From Ramlibacter sp. (GTDB lineage: Bacteria > Pseudomonadota > Gammaproteobacteria > Burkholderiales > Burkholderiaceae_C), in assembly GCA_019635415.1 (NCBI GenBank), contig JAHBZN010000001.1, positions 1,364,001-1,428,000 of the forward strand: 64,000 nucleotides of DNA. Reading direction: 5' to 3'. Positions within the stretch are counted from its first letter, which is position 1; every line of letters starts with the position of its first letter. The notes beneath the pieces were generated by a model, which did no database searches, was not told the DNA's origin, and saw nothing but the letters and a program-made list of their open reading frames with translations. This document shows, in pieces, positions 49,148-57,109 of this stretch. A program made the translations under genes and the position numbers.

Positions 49148-50314
49148 ATGAAGATTCTTGAAGTCCGCGAAAAGACCTGCGCCATCAGCTCTCCCATCCG
49201 CAACGCCTACATCGACTTCAGCAAGATGACGCTGAGCCTGGTGGCCGTGGTGACCGACCAGGTGAGAAACGGCAAGCCCGTCATCGGCTATGGCTTCAAC
49301 TCCAACGGCCGCTACGGCCAGGGCCAGCTGATGCGCGAGCGCTTCATTCCGCGCCTGCTGGAGGCCGAGCCCGCCTCGCTGGTGGACGACGCCGGCAGCA
49401 ACCTCGACCCGCACAAGATCTGGGCCACGATGTTCAGGAACGAGAAGCCTGGTGGCCACGGCGAGCGTTCGGTCGCCATCGGCACCATCGACATGGCGGT
49501 GTGGGACGCGGTGGCCAAGATCGCCGACCAGCCGCTGTTCCAGTTGCTGGCCGAGCGGCACGGCAACGGCCAGGTCAACCGCAAGGTGTTCGTCTACGCG
49601 GCTGGCGGCTACTACTACCCGGGCAAGGACGACAGCCAGCTCAAGGACGAGATGCGCAGCTACCTGGACCGCGGCTACTCGGTGGTGAAGATGAAGATCG
49701 GCGGTGCCTCACTGGATGAAGACCTGCGCCGCATCGATTCCGTGCTCAGCATCCTGAAGGACGGGCAGCGCCTGGCGGTGGACGCCAATGGCCGCTTCGA
49801 CCTGGACACCGCCATCGCCTATGCCAAGGCCCTGTCCCGCTACAACCTGTTCTGGTACGAGGAAGCGGGCGACCCGCTGGACTACGAGCTGCAGGCCACG
49901 CTGCGCAACTACTACGCCAACCCGATGGCCACCGGCGAGAACCTGTTCTCCATGCAGGACGCGCGCAACCTGATCCGCCACGGCGGCATGCGGCCCGACC
50001 GCGACTGGCTGCAGTTCGACTGCGCGCTGAGCTACGGCCTGGTCGAGTACCTGCGCACGCTGGACATGCTCCGGCAGCATGGCTGGTCGGCCGGCCGCTG
50101 CATCCCGCATGGGGGGCACCAGATGTCGCTGAACATCGCGGCGGGCCTGGGCCTGGGCGGCAACGAGTCCTACCCCGACCTGTTCCAGCCGTATGGCGGC
50201 TTCCCCGATGGCGTGAAGGTGGACGGCAGCTACGTCACGCTGCCGGAGCTGCCGGGCATCGGCTTCGAGGGCAAGGCCGACCTGATCCGCGAAATGCGGG
50301 CACTGGCCGCCTGA
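49148..50314 (+). CDS. tarD: D(-)-tartrate dehydratase (enolase superfamily)
   Basis: A 388-residue mandelate-racemase-type enolase superfamily member. Its sequence is close, by memory, to the characterised Bradyrhizobium TarD, with blocks SSPIRNAYIDFSKMT, NEKPGGHGERSVA, KVFVYAAGGYYYPGK, VVKMKIGG (Lys181, Lys183), LAVDANGRFD, FWYEEAGDP, MATGENLFS and CIPHGGHQMSLN (His321). It dehydrates D-tartrate to oxaloacetate in the cytoplasm using Mg2+. Divergent from a LysR regulator; no tartrate transporter is adjacent. Confidence 0.93.
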   Translation: MKILEVREKTCAISSPIRNAYIDFSKMTLSLVAVVTDQVRNGKPVIGYGFNSNGRYGQGQLMRERFIPRLLEAEPASLVDDAGSNLDPHKIWATMFRNEKPGGHGERSVAIGTIDMAVWDAVAKIADQPLFQLLAERHGNGQVNRKVFVYAAGGYYYPGKDDSQLKDEMRSYLDRGYSVVKMKIGGASLDEDLRRIDSVLSILKDGQRLAVDANGRFDLDTAIAYAKALSRYNLFWYEEAGDPLDYELQATLRNYYANPMATGENLFSMQDARNLIRHGGMRPDRDWLQFDCALSYGLVEYLRTLDMLRQHGWSAGRCIPHGGHQMSLNIAAGLGLGGNESYPDLFQPYGGFPDGVKVDGSYVTLPELPGIGFEGKADLIREMRALAA

Positions 50315-50331
50315 GGCCGGTCCTCAGACGT

Positions 50332-50814
50332 TCACTTGCGCGATTCAGCCTGCCAGGCCGCGTCCGCCTGTTGCTGGTAGGCCTTCCAGTCGCCAGCCAG
50401 CCAGCGTTGACGGCCACGCTCGCCGTAGAACAGGTACAGCTTGCCGCCGAAGAATTCCCAGACACTGCCGTCCGTGCGGACCAGCCCCTCGCCCGTGGAC
50501 AGGGCATTGGCGCAGAAGCCGTTGTACCTGGGCGCATAGGCGGCGGGGTTGGCGGCAAACTGATCGGCGCTGGCGCGCGAGGCGAAATGCCAGTCAGCGC
50601 CCAGGTACTTGACCGTGTACTGCGCCTGGCCTTCGGTCACCTGGTGCGCCTGCCGCGCCTGAGGCGTGTGGTACGACACGGTGTCCTTGCCGCCGATGGC
50701 CGTGTGCCCCAGGAAGCTGGTGCTGACCGGCTCAGCGGCCGCGGCTGGCCCTGCAGCGGCCAGCACGAGTGCCGCGAGCAGGGCGCGCAGCGAGGAAGAG
50801 GGGGTGAGCGTCAT
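50332..50814 (-). CDS. Exported YHS-domain protein
   Basis: A 160-residue protein with a signal peptide ending GPAAAA and a YHS-like domain (GGKDTVSYHTPQARQ, VKYLGADWHFASRASADQFAANPAAYAPRYNGFCANAL, a pattern of the YHS family of metal-associated exported proteins). C-terminal part has FFGGKLYLFYGERGRQRWLAG. Function unknown; metal binding in the periplasm is plausible. Monocistronic. Confidence 0.85.
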   Translation of the reverse strand: MTLTPSSSLRALLAALVLAAAGPAAAAEPVSTSFLGHTAIGGKDTVSYHTPQARQAHQVTEGQAQYTVKYLGADWHFASRASADQFAANPAAYAPRYNGFCANALSTGEGLVRTDGSVWEFFGGKLYLFYGERGRQRWLAGDWKAYQQQADAAWQAESRK

Positions 50815-50845
50815 GCCGCTATTGTCGGTTCGAGCGCCCCGCCGC

Positions 50846-51691
50846 TCAAGCCACGCCGCAATCCTGCAGTCGGGCTGCCGTCCAGAACGAGAGCGGCGGG
50901 ATCTCGCCGCTGGCGGCCTGCGCGTTGTCGTGCATGTGGGCTGCACTCGATGTGCCCGGGATGACGCAGGTCACGGCCGGGTGCGACAGCACGAACTTCA
51001 GCATCACCTGGTTCCAGGTGGCGCAGCCGATATCACCCGCCCAGCCCGGCAGGGGCCGGGCGCGCAACCGCTGCAGGGCCGCCCCCCCGCCCAGTGGCAG
51101 GTTGACCAGCACCGCCATCCCCCGCTGCGCGGCCAGCGGCAGGAGGCGCCGGGCCGCCGCCCGGTCGGTCAGGGCGTAGTTGAGCTGGACGAAATCCAGG
51201 GGCTCAGATCGCATCACCTGCTCCAGCTCGTCGTGGGCCGAGCCCGTGTAGTGGGTGACACCGAGGTAGCGGATGCGCCCCTGCGCCTTCCAGTCGCGCA
51301 GTGTGGGCAGGTGCACCTGCCAGTCCAGCAGGTTGTGGACCTGCATCAGGTCGATCGTCGGGCTGCGCAGCAGGGCCAGCGAGCGCTCCATCTGTGCCAG
51401 GCCCTCGCGCCGGCCCCGGGTCCAGACCTTGGTGGCGAGGAAGGCCTTGCCGTGCGACGCACCCTGGTCCAGCAGATCGCCCACCACCTGCTCGGACGTG
51501 CCGTACATCGGCGAGCTATCGATCACACGCCCGCCAGCGGCCCACAGGGCCTCGAGGACCGCGGCGCGGCCGGGATACAGCTCGGGCTGCGAACCCATGT
51601 CGAAACCACGCCAGGTGCCGCAGCCCACCACGGGCAGGGCCTGGCCGGAAGAGGGGATGGGCCGGGTCAGCATGCGGTAACGATAAACCAT
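50846..51691 (-). CDS. Aldo/keto reductase
   Basis: A 281-residue TIM-barrel AKR. GRVIDSSPMYGTSEQVVGDL contains the catalytic Tyr, LATKVWT the catalytic Lys, DLMQVHNLLDW the His, and LDFVQLNYALTDRAA, CVIPGTSSAAHM the NADP-binding segment. Start 51691 (MVYRYRM) fits; M7 is an alternative. It is divergent from the PBP gene with 65 bp between. Substrate unknown. Confidence 0.9.
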   Translation of the reverse strand: MVYRYRMLTRPIPSSGQALPVVGCGTWRGFDMGSQPELYPGRAAVLEALWAAGGRVIDSSPMYGTSEQVVGDLLDQGASHGKAFLATKVWTRGRREGLAQMERSLALLRSPTIDLMQVHNLLDWQVHLPTLRDWKAQGRIRYLGVTHYTGSAHDELEQVMRSEPLDFVQLNYALTDRAAARRLLPLAAQRGMAVLVNLPLGGGAALQRLRARPLPGWAGDIGCATWNQVMLKFVLSHPAVTCVIPGTSSAAHMHDNAQAASGEIPPLSFWTAARLQDCGVA

Positions 51692-51756
51692 GTGGCCGCG
51701 GGGCGGCGCCGATGTCCTACATCAAAAGCCCCATGTCTTGGGCTACATTGCGCAGG

Positions 51757-53988
51757 ATGAAATTGTTACTGGACCGTGCTGCCGCCTGGCTGGGGCCCCG
51801 CCTGCGACGGCTGTGGGCGTGGGTGCGGCTTCACCCGGTGCGCGCCGTGGCGGCCCTGCCGGCGCTGCTGGTGCTCTATGTGCTGGTGTTGCTGCTTTTC
51901 ACGCCGGGCATTGGCGACATCCGCAAGGCCAAGGCCGAACAGCCCGCGGTGCTGATGTCCGCGGATGGCAAGGTGCTGGCCGAGTTCCGGCGTGCCAACC
52001 GGCAGTGGGTCAAGCTGGCCGACATCTCGCCCTCTGTGGTGCAGGCGCTGATCGCCACCGAGGACCACCGCTTCTACGAGCACCACGGCATCGACTTCAA
52101 GCGCACCGGGGCGGCCGTGCTGCTCACCCTGACGGGCGATCGCCAGGGCGGCTCGACCATCACGCAGCAGCTTGCGCGCAACCTGTACCCCGAGGACATC
52201 GGCCGCGCCGTGAGCATCACCCGCAAGATCAAGGAAGCCATCACCGCGCTCAAGATCGAGGCCGTCTACAGCAAGGACGAGATTCTCGAGACCTACCTGA
52301 ACACGGTGCCGTTCCTCTACAACGCCTATGGCATCGAAATGGCCGCGCACACCTATTTCGACAAGCCCGCCGGCAAGCTGGATCTGCTGGAGTCGGCCAC
52401 GCTGGTGGGCATGCTCAAGGGCACGAGCTACTACAACCCCGTGACCAATCCGGAGCGGGCGCAACAGCGGCGCAACGTGGTGCTGGCCCAGATGGTCAAG
52501 CACAACAAGCTGGACGCGGCGCGCCTTCCCGCGCTGCAGAAGCGCCCGCTGAAGGTGGATTTCGAGCGCCAGGGGGAGCCGCTGGGCGAGGCGCCGCATC
52601 TGGCGCGGCAGTTGCGGCGCTGGCTGATCGACTGGGCAGATCGCAATGGCTATGACATCCATGCCGACGGGCTGGTGGTGCGCACCACCATCGACTCGCG
52701 CTTGCAGGCGCTGGCCAACCAGGCGGTGACACGCCAGATGGACGCGCTGCAAAAGCTGGCGGATGCGCGCTGGAGCCCGCGTGGCGGCTTCGCGCCCGGG
52801 CAGCCGCTGGTGCAGGACCTGGTGCGCGAGACGGCGCCGTACCGTTCGGCGCGCGCCTCCGGGCTCACCGACACCCAGGCCCTGAAGCCGTTGCTGGCCG
52901 ACGCGGAGTTCATGAAGAGCCTGCGCGAGGACAAGACCCGCCTGGCCGCCGGCTTCATGGCGCTGGACCCGCACACGGGCCAGGTGCGGGCCTGGGTTGG
53001 TAGCCGTGACTTCATGAAGGACCAGTTCGACCACGTGCAGCAGGCGCGGCGCCAGCCCGGCTCCACCTTCAAGCCCTTTGTGTATGGCGCGGCCTTCGAG
53101 CAGGGTATCAGCCCGCTCGAAGTGCTGATGGACGAGCCGGTGGAGATCGATATCGGCGGCGGCCAGGTCTGGCGGCCCACTGATGGCGGTGAGCCCAGCT
53201 ACCTGCCCATGACGCTGCGCGATGGGCTGGCCTACTCCAAGAATGTGATCACGGCTCAGCTCATGCAGCGGGTGGGCCCTCAGCGCGTGGCGGCCCTGGC
53301 GCGCGCCATGGGGGTGCGCTCCAGCCGGCTGGAAGAGGTCTATTCGCTGGCCCTGGGAACCAGCCCGGTCACGCTCAAGGAGATGGTCACGGCCTATGGC
53401 ACGCTGGCCAACGGCGGCAACTACCTCGAGCCGGTGGTGGTGCTGCGCGTGGAAGACCGCACCGGCAAGGTGCTGGAGAGCTTTGCCCCTGCGGCACCCG
53501 AAGCCGCGCTGCCCCAGGCCGCCGACGACACCCTGCTGGACACCTTGCGCGGCGTGATCGATCGCGGCACCGGAGCCGCCATCCGGTCGCGTTTCGGTAT
53601 CCAGGCCGATGTGGCGGGAAAGACCGGCACCACGCAGGACAACACGGATGGCTGGTTCATGCTCATGCACCCGCAGCTGGTGGCGGGGGCCTGGGTGGGC
53701 TTCAACGACAGCCGCATCACGATGAGCGACAGCTGGGGGCAGGGCGCGCGCAGCGCGCTGCCCATCGTGGGGGATTTTTTCCAGGCCTCGTTCAAGACAC
53801 GCGTGCTCGACGCCAAGGCCACGTTTGCCGCCAGCAAGCTGGTGCTGCCGGCGGAGTCCACCGAGCCGTTGTCGCCGCTGGTGCCCGCGCAGGTCAAGGC
53901 ACCCGACGCGCCCGGTGGCTGGGCGACCGGCTTTGGCGGCTCGGTGCCGGCTGAAGCCTGGGGGGGCAGCGCACCCCCTTCCCGTTAG
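51757..53988 (+). CDS. Class A penicillin-binding protein (bifunctional transglycosylase/transpeptidase)
   Basis: A 743-residue peptidoglycan synthase. A single N-terminal TM helix (~32-50) anchors it. Transglycosylase motifs include ATEDHRFYEHHGID (Glu102) and GGSTITQQLARNLY, with RKIKEAITALKIE. The transpeptidase has GSTFKPFVYG (Ser436-Lys439), YSKNVITA and AGKTGTTQDNTD. It polymerises and crosslinks murein in the periplasm. The start at 51757 is best guess; 51733 is possible. It lies directly upstream of the pYEATS cassette that also includes a GH19 muramidase-like protein. Confidence 0.95.
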   Translation: MKLLLDRAAAWLGPRLRRLWAWVRLHPVRAVAALPALLVLYVLVLLLFTPGIGDIRKAKAEQPAVLMSADGKVLAEFRRANRQWVKLADISPSVVQALIATEDHRFYEHHGIDFKRTGAAVLLTLTGDRQGGSTITQQLARNLYPEDIGRAVSITRKIKEAITALKIEAVYSKDEILETYLNTVPFLYNAYGIEMAAHTYFDKPAGKLDLLESATLVGMLKGTSYYNPVTNPERAQQRRNVVLAQMVKHNKLDAARLPALQKRPLKVDFERQGEPLGEAPHLARQLRRWLIDWADRNGYDIHADGLVVRTTIDSRLQALANQAVTRQMDALQKLADARWSPRGGFAPGQPLVQDLVRETAPYRSARASGLTDTQALKPLLADAEFMKSLREDKTRLAAGFMALDPHTGQVRAWVGSRDFMKDQFDHVQQARRQPGSTFKPFVYGAAFEQGISPLEVLMDEPVEIDIGGGQVWRPTDGGEPSYLPMTLRDGLAYSKNVITAQLMQRVGPQRVAALARAMGVRSSRLEEVYSLALGTSPVTLKEMVTAYGTLANGGNYLEPVVVLRVEDRTGKVLESFAPAAPEAALPQAADDTLLDTLRGVIDRGTGAAIRSRFGIQADVAGKTGTTQDNTDGWFMLMHPQLVAGAWVGFNDSRITMSDSWGQGARSALPIVGDFFQASFKTRVLDAKATFAASKLVLPAESTEPLSPLVPAQVKAPDAPGGWATGFGGSVPAEAWGGSAPPSR

Positions 53989-54101
53989 GCCGGGCTTGAC
54001 AGTCGCGAGCACTGCAACGACAGTCTCGGTCGTTTCGGTGCATAAAAAATAATGGCCCTCCACCGACGCCGGGCGTCGCGGGGCTTTCAGGAGGACGAGG
54101 C

Positions 54102-54665
54102 ATGACGGCGATCTTTCAGGTCTTCGAGGCCAATGCGGCGGGCGCCTGGCTGTTGCTGGCCTATATCGGGGCCGGTGTTCTGGTGGTGCAGTGGCTGGCC
54201 TGGATTTTTGGCGTGGGCCGGTTCAAAGCCGAGATGCAGGCACCGCGCCGTGCCACCACCCAGAACCTGCGCTACCTCGTGACCGAGGCGCTCACCAAGA
54301 TCATCAACGACTTCCGCCACCTGCTGGCGCTGCTGATCGTGATGATCTTCGGGCTGGCTCTGGCCTATTCGCTGTACCAGTCCTCGGGCAACATGGACGA
54401 GATCAAGGAGGCGCTGCAGGCCGTGGCGGCCACGCTGGGCGGCCTGGTCGGGTCCATCATCGGCTACTACTTCGGAGAGTCCAAGGCCATCAGCGACGCC
54501 AACTCCGCCTCCCCGCCGCCGGTCACCCCGGCGGCTGCTGTGGTGGCCCCGCCGGTCGATCCGGACCTGCCCGATGATGGCATCCGGGCGGTGGCCCGTC
54601 CCCCGGACGAAGCGGTCGCGCTGGACCCCGTGGCCCCGGCACCTGCGCCCGCACCGGGTGGTTAA
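54102..54665 (+). CDS. Three-helix membrane protein of the pYEATS cassette
   Basis: A 187-residue protein with three predicted TM helices (~15-36, 72-92 and 102-124). The third carries GGLVGSIIGYYFGES, a motif seen in many small prokaryotic membrane proteins. The C-terminal ~60 residues are Pro/Ala-rich, ending APAPAPAPGG, probably periplasmic. AGGAGG is just upstream. I do not know its family. It heads a five-gene cassette with a pYEATS protein, a lipoprotein, a small unknown and a GH19 protein; it could be the membrane platform for them. Confidence 0.7.
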   Translation: MTAIFQVFEANAAGAWLLLAYIGAGVLVVQWLAWIFGVGRFKAEMQAPRRATTQNLRYLVTEALTKIINDFRHLLALLIVMIFGLALAYSLYQSSGNMDEIKEALQAVAATLGGLVGSIIGYYFGESKAISDANSASPPPVTPAAAVVAPPVDPDLPDDGIRAVARPPDEAVALDPVAPAPAPAPGG

Positions 54666-54702
54666 CATTGGTCCCTGTCCTGCGCAACGTGAGGCCCCGG
54701 TT

Positions 54703-55107
54703 TTGCTAAGTTCCGCCCCCCCGACCCCCTCCATCACGGTCGTCGACTCGGCCGTCGATCCGGCACTGGTGTATCCCCCGGGCGCGCGGCGGCCGGTGCA
54801 GTACCGCTCGGACGGCAAGCGCGACCACTACAAGGTCTGGATCTACCTGGCCGGCGACCGGGTGCCCTTCGTCGAGTCGGTGACCTACCGTCTCCATCAC
54901 ACCTTTGGCGAACCGGTGCACCGCGTGGCCCGGACGCCCGCCAACAGCAGCTGCGCCCTGGTCATCTGGACCTGGGGGGTGTTTGAGGTGCACGCCACGA
55001 TCCGGGAAAAGTCCGGACAAACCATGGAGCAAACCCACCTGCTCAGCTACGACCGCGAGTTCAAGCAACCCGGCATCGTTTTCGTGCGCGACGAGTCATC
55101 GGCCTGA
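54703..55107 (+). CDS. Prokaryotic YEATS-like (pYEATS) domain protein
   Basis: A 134-residue protein; TTG start at 54703 with GAGG eight bases upstream. Residues ~40-115 match the YEATS beta-sandwich: DHYKVWIYLAGDRVPFVESV, TYRLHHTFGEPVH, then CALVIWTWGVFEVHATI (the WG-F signature). Eukaryotic YEATS domains read acylated lysine; prokaryotic ones have been found by sequence analysis in conflict- and signalling-type operons. Here it sits between a membrane protein and a lipoprotein. No signal peptide, so a cytoplasmic reader is inferred. Partner unknown. Confidence 0.75.
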   Translation: MLSSAPPTPSITVVDSAVDPALVYPPGARRPVQYRSDGKRDHYKVWIYLAGDRVPFVESVTYRLHHTFGEPVHRVARTPANSSCALVIWTWGVFEVHATIREKSGQTMEQTHLLSYDREFKQPGIVFVRDESSA

Positions 55108-55198
55108 CGGCCGGGCGCCTCCCCCATTTGGAGGATGCGCCGCACCATCTTCCCCCGTACATTGCGGCCATCGCGCCTGCCGGGGCGGGGAGGGGAAG

Positions 55199-56095
55199 AT
55201 GCCAAAAGCCAAACGATGGATGGTCTGGGTCCTGCTGGGCGCGGCTGCGCTGCTCACGGGCTGTTCGAGCTTGCGCCACGGCGGCTCGCCCGATCCGGCC
55301 TACAGCGTCGAGGCCGACATGACGGCACTGCGCGCGTCACTGAGCACCACGGCCTCGGTCACCGCCTACTACGAGGGCACGCCCACCATGGCGCGGCGCA
55401 ATGCCTTTGTCGACGCGCGCGTGGCCATGGCCAATCTGGCCTACATCCAGTTCATCAGCGACCTCACGGCCGACAAGCAGCATATTGACTCCGCCTCCGA
55501 GATGCTGGTGCTGGGCCTGAACCTGCTGGGCACCACCGCCCTGGGCGCGCGGGCCAAGACCAATCTGGCGGCCATGGCGGCAGGGGCCTCAGGCTCCCGC
55601 GCGGTGGTGGACAAGAACTACTTTTACGAAAAAACCACCTCGGCCCTGGTGGCCACCATGAATGCGCAGCGCAAGGAAGTGCTGCTGCAGATCCTGGCGG
55701 GTGTGAAGAAGCCGCTGGAAGACTACAGCTTCACCCAGGCCGTGGCCGACACCCATGCCTACTACGCCGCCGGCACGCTCAACGCGGCGGTGGCGGCCGT
55801 GCAGGCAAGTGCTTCGGCGCGCGAGGCCAAGGCCGATCAGGCCCTGACATCGGAAGGTGAGGCCCCCGTGCTGACCGATGCCCAGATCAACGATCGAGCG
55901 GCGATTACCAATGCGGTTCTTGCCGCCATTCAGAGTGGCGACCTGGCGCAAAACCAGAAGCTGCTCAAGCTGCTGGGACTGGAGGGGCTGCCTCAGGCCA
56001 CGGTGGAACAGGCCAGGGCATCGCTGGGCGACCACTACCGGCGTGCCTTGCGAGCCAAGCCCGATCTGGCCAAAGAGATCAGAAGCAAGCTGTGA
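55199..56095 (+). CDS. Lipoprotein of unknown family
   Basis: A 298-residue protein with a lipobox LLTGCSS at ~19-25, so anchored by lipid at the outer face of the inner membrane or in the outer membrane. The mature part is nearly all alpha-helical (VTAYYEGTPTMARRNAFVDA, AYYAAGTLNAAVAAVQASAS) with a C-terminal QATVEQARASLGDHYRRALR. No known domain. The start at 55199 has GGGGA upstream. Third gene of the cassette; could be the periplasmic sensor or effector partner. Confidence 0.7.
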   Translation: MPKAKRWMVWVLLGAAALLTGCSSLRHGGSPDPAYSVEADMTALRASLSTTASVTAYYEGTPTMARRNAFVDARVAMANLAYIQFISDLTADKQHIDSASEMLVLGLNLLGTTALGARAKTNLAAMAAGASGSRAVVDKNYFYEKTTSALVATMNAQRKEVLLQILAGVKKPLEDYSFTQAVADTHAYYAAGTLNAAVAAVQASASAREAKADQALTSEGEAPVLTDAQINDRAAITNAVLAAIQSGDLAQNQKLLKLLGLEGLPQATVEQARASLGDHYRRALRAKPDLAKEIRSKL

Positions 56096-56110
56096 CCCAG
56101 GAGGCCTTGA

Positions 56111-56404
56111 ATGTCCACGTACCACATGACTGTCAGCGGCAGCAACACGCTGGCCAAGATCCAGAACGCCCTGCGCGGTGAGGAGGCGCTGGCCAGTGAA
56201 TTCCAGCGCAGCCAGCTCACCGCGGTGGACGGCACCATCACCAACCTGGTGACGTTCCAGGAGGCCGACGCCATTCCGGCGACGCTCAAGCTGCAGGCGG
56301 GTGGCACGGCAGCGCCATCGGGGGGCACGTTGCTGTGGTCGGGCGTGATGCTGGTCAGTGGCTCCAACGCCATGGTGGATGTGTATCGCATGGCGGCGGC
56401 CTGA
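56111..56404 (+). CDS. Small protein of unknown function in pYEATS cassette
   Basis: A 97-residue protein of no recognised family: MSTYHMTVSGSNTLAKIQNA, then ASEFQRSQLTAVDGTITNLV, ending VDVYRMAAA. Probably alpha/beta and cytoplasmic; no signal peptide. AGGAGG lies seven bases upstream of the ATG. It sits 15 bases after the lipoprotein and 24 bases before the GH19 gene, so co-expression is certain in spirit; it may be a chaperone, inhibitor or immunity partner of the lytic enzyme. Confidence 0.65.
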   Translation: MSTYHMTVSGSNTLAKIQNALRGEEALASEFQRSQLTAVDGTITNLVTFQEADAIPATLKLQAGGTAAPSGGTLLWSGVMLVSGSNAMVDVYRMAAA

Positions 56405-56428
56405 TCACACGGCCTGCAGGCAGTTGTC

Positions 56429-57028
56429 ATGTACTTCGACCACCAGGCTTTTGCTGCGCGCTACGAGTCGGCCATTGCGCCGCTCACGGCCTACCAGTAC
56501 CAGGGGCTGGACGGGCTGCTGGGCAGCCTGCAGCTCGACCCCGACATCACCGACCTGCGCTGGGTGGCCTACATGCTGGCCACCGTGAAGCATGAATGCG
56601 CCAACACCTTCCACCCGGTGACCGAGTACGGCGCGGACTCCTATTTCAGCAAGTACGAACCCCCCACGACGCTCAGCGTGAGGCTGGGCAACACCCAGGC
56701 CGGGGACGGCCTGCGCTTCAAGGGCCGGGGCTATGTGCAGATCACGGGACGGGCCAACTACGCAAGGCTGGGCACGGCGCTCGGGCTGGGTTCGGCTTTC
56801 GTGACCCAGCCTGCGCTGGTACTGGAGCCGCTCAACGCCTACCGCATCATGTCGCTGGGCATGCGCGCGGGCCTTTTCACGGGGCGCAAGCTGGCCAGCT
56901 ACATCAATGGCACCAGTTGCGATTACGTCGGCGCCCGGCGCATCATCAACGGGCAGGACAAGGCCCAGGAGATCGCGGCCGTGGCCGTGACACTGCAATC
57001 GGCGCTGGAGGCGGCGCTGCTCGACTGA
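56429..57028 (+). CDS. GH19-type lysozyme/chitinase (endolysin-like)
   Basis: A 199-residue glycoside hydrolase 19-like protein. YMLATVKHECANTFHPVTEYG carries candidate catalytic acids Glu56 and Glu66; RFKGRGYVQITGRANYARLG is the most conserved GH19 block, and SLGMRAGLFTGRKLASYI follows. No signal peptide, as in phage endolysins. It would cut peptidoglycan or chitin-like glycan. Last gene of the pYEATS cassette; the preceding small protein could restrain it. No phage structural genes are near. Confidence 0.85.
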   Translation: MYFDHQAFAARYESAIAPLTAYQYQGLDGLLGSLQLDPDITDLRWVAYMLATVKHECANTFHPVTEYGADSYFSKYEPPTTLSVRLGNTQAGDGLRFKGRGYVQITGRANYARLGTALGLGSAFVTQPALVLEPLNAYRIMSLGMRAGLFTGRKLASYINGTSCDYVGARRIINGQDKAQEIAAVAVTLQSALEAALLD

Positions 57029-57109
57029 ATCGTCGCGCCGTCGCGCCGCGGCGACACGCTCGTGCGGTACCCTTGGTGTCCGCCGTTTTCGTGTTCACCG
57101 CTTCCGCCC

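Noticed and set aside
51766..54063. 765-codon open frame antisense to the PBP gene
   Set aside because: Shadow of a high-GC gene; no domain recognised, sense strand PBP motifs are complete.
56429..57028. GH19 endolysin as evidence of a prophage
   Set aside because: No holin, structural, or replication genes nearby; the neighbours are chromosomal envelope genes.
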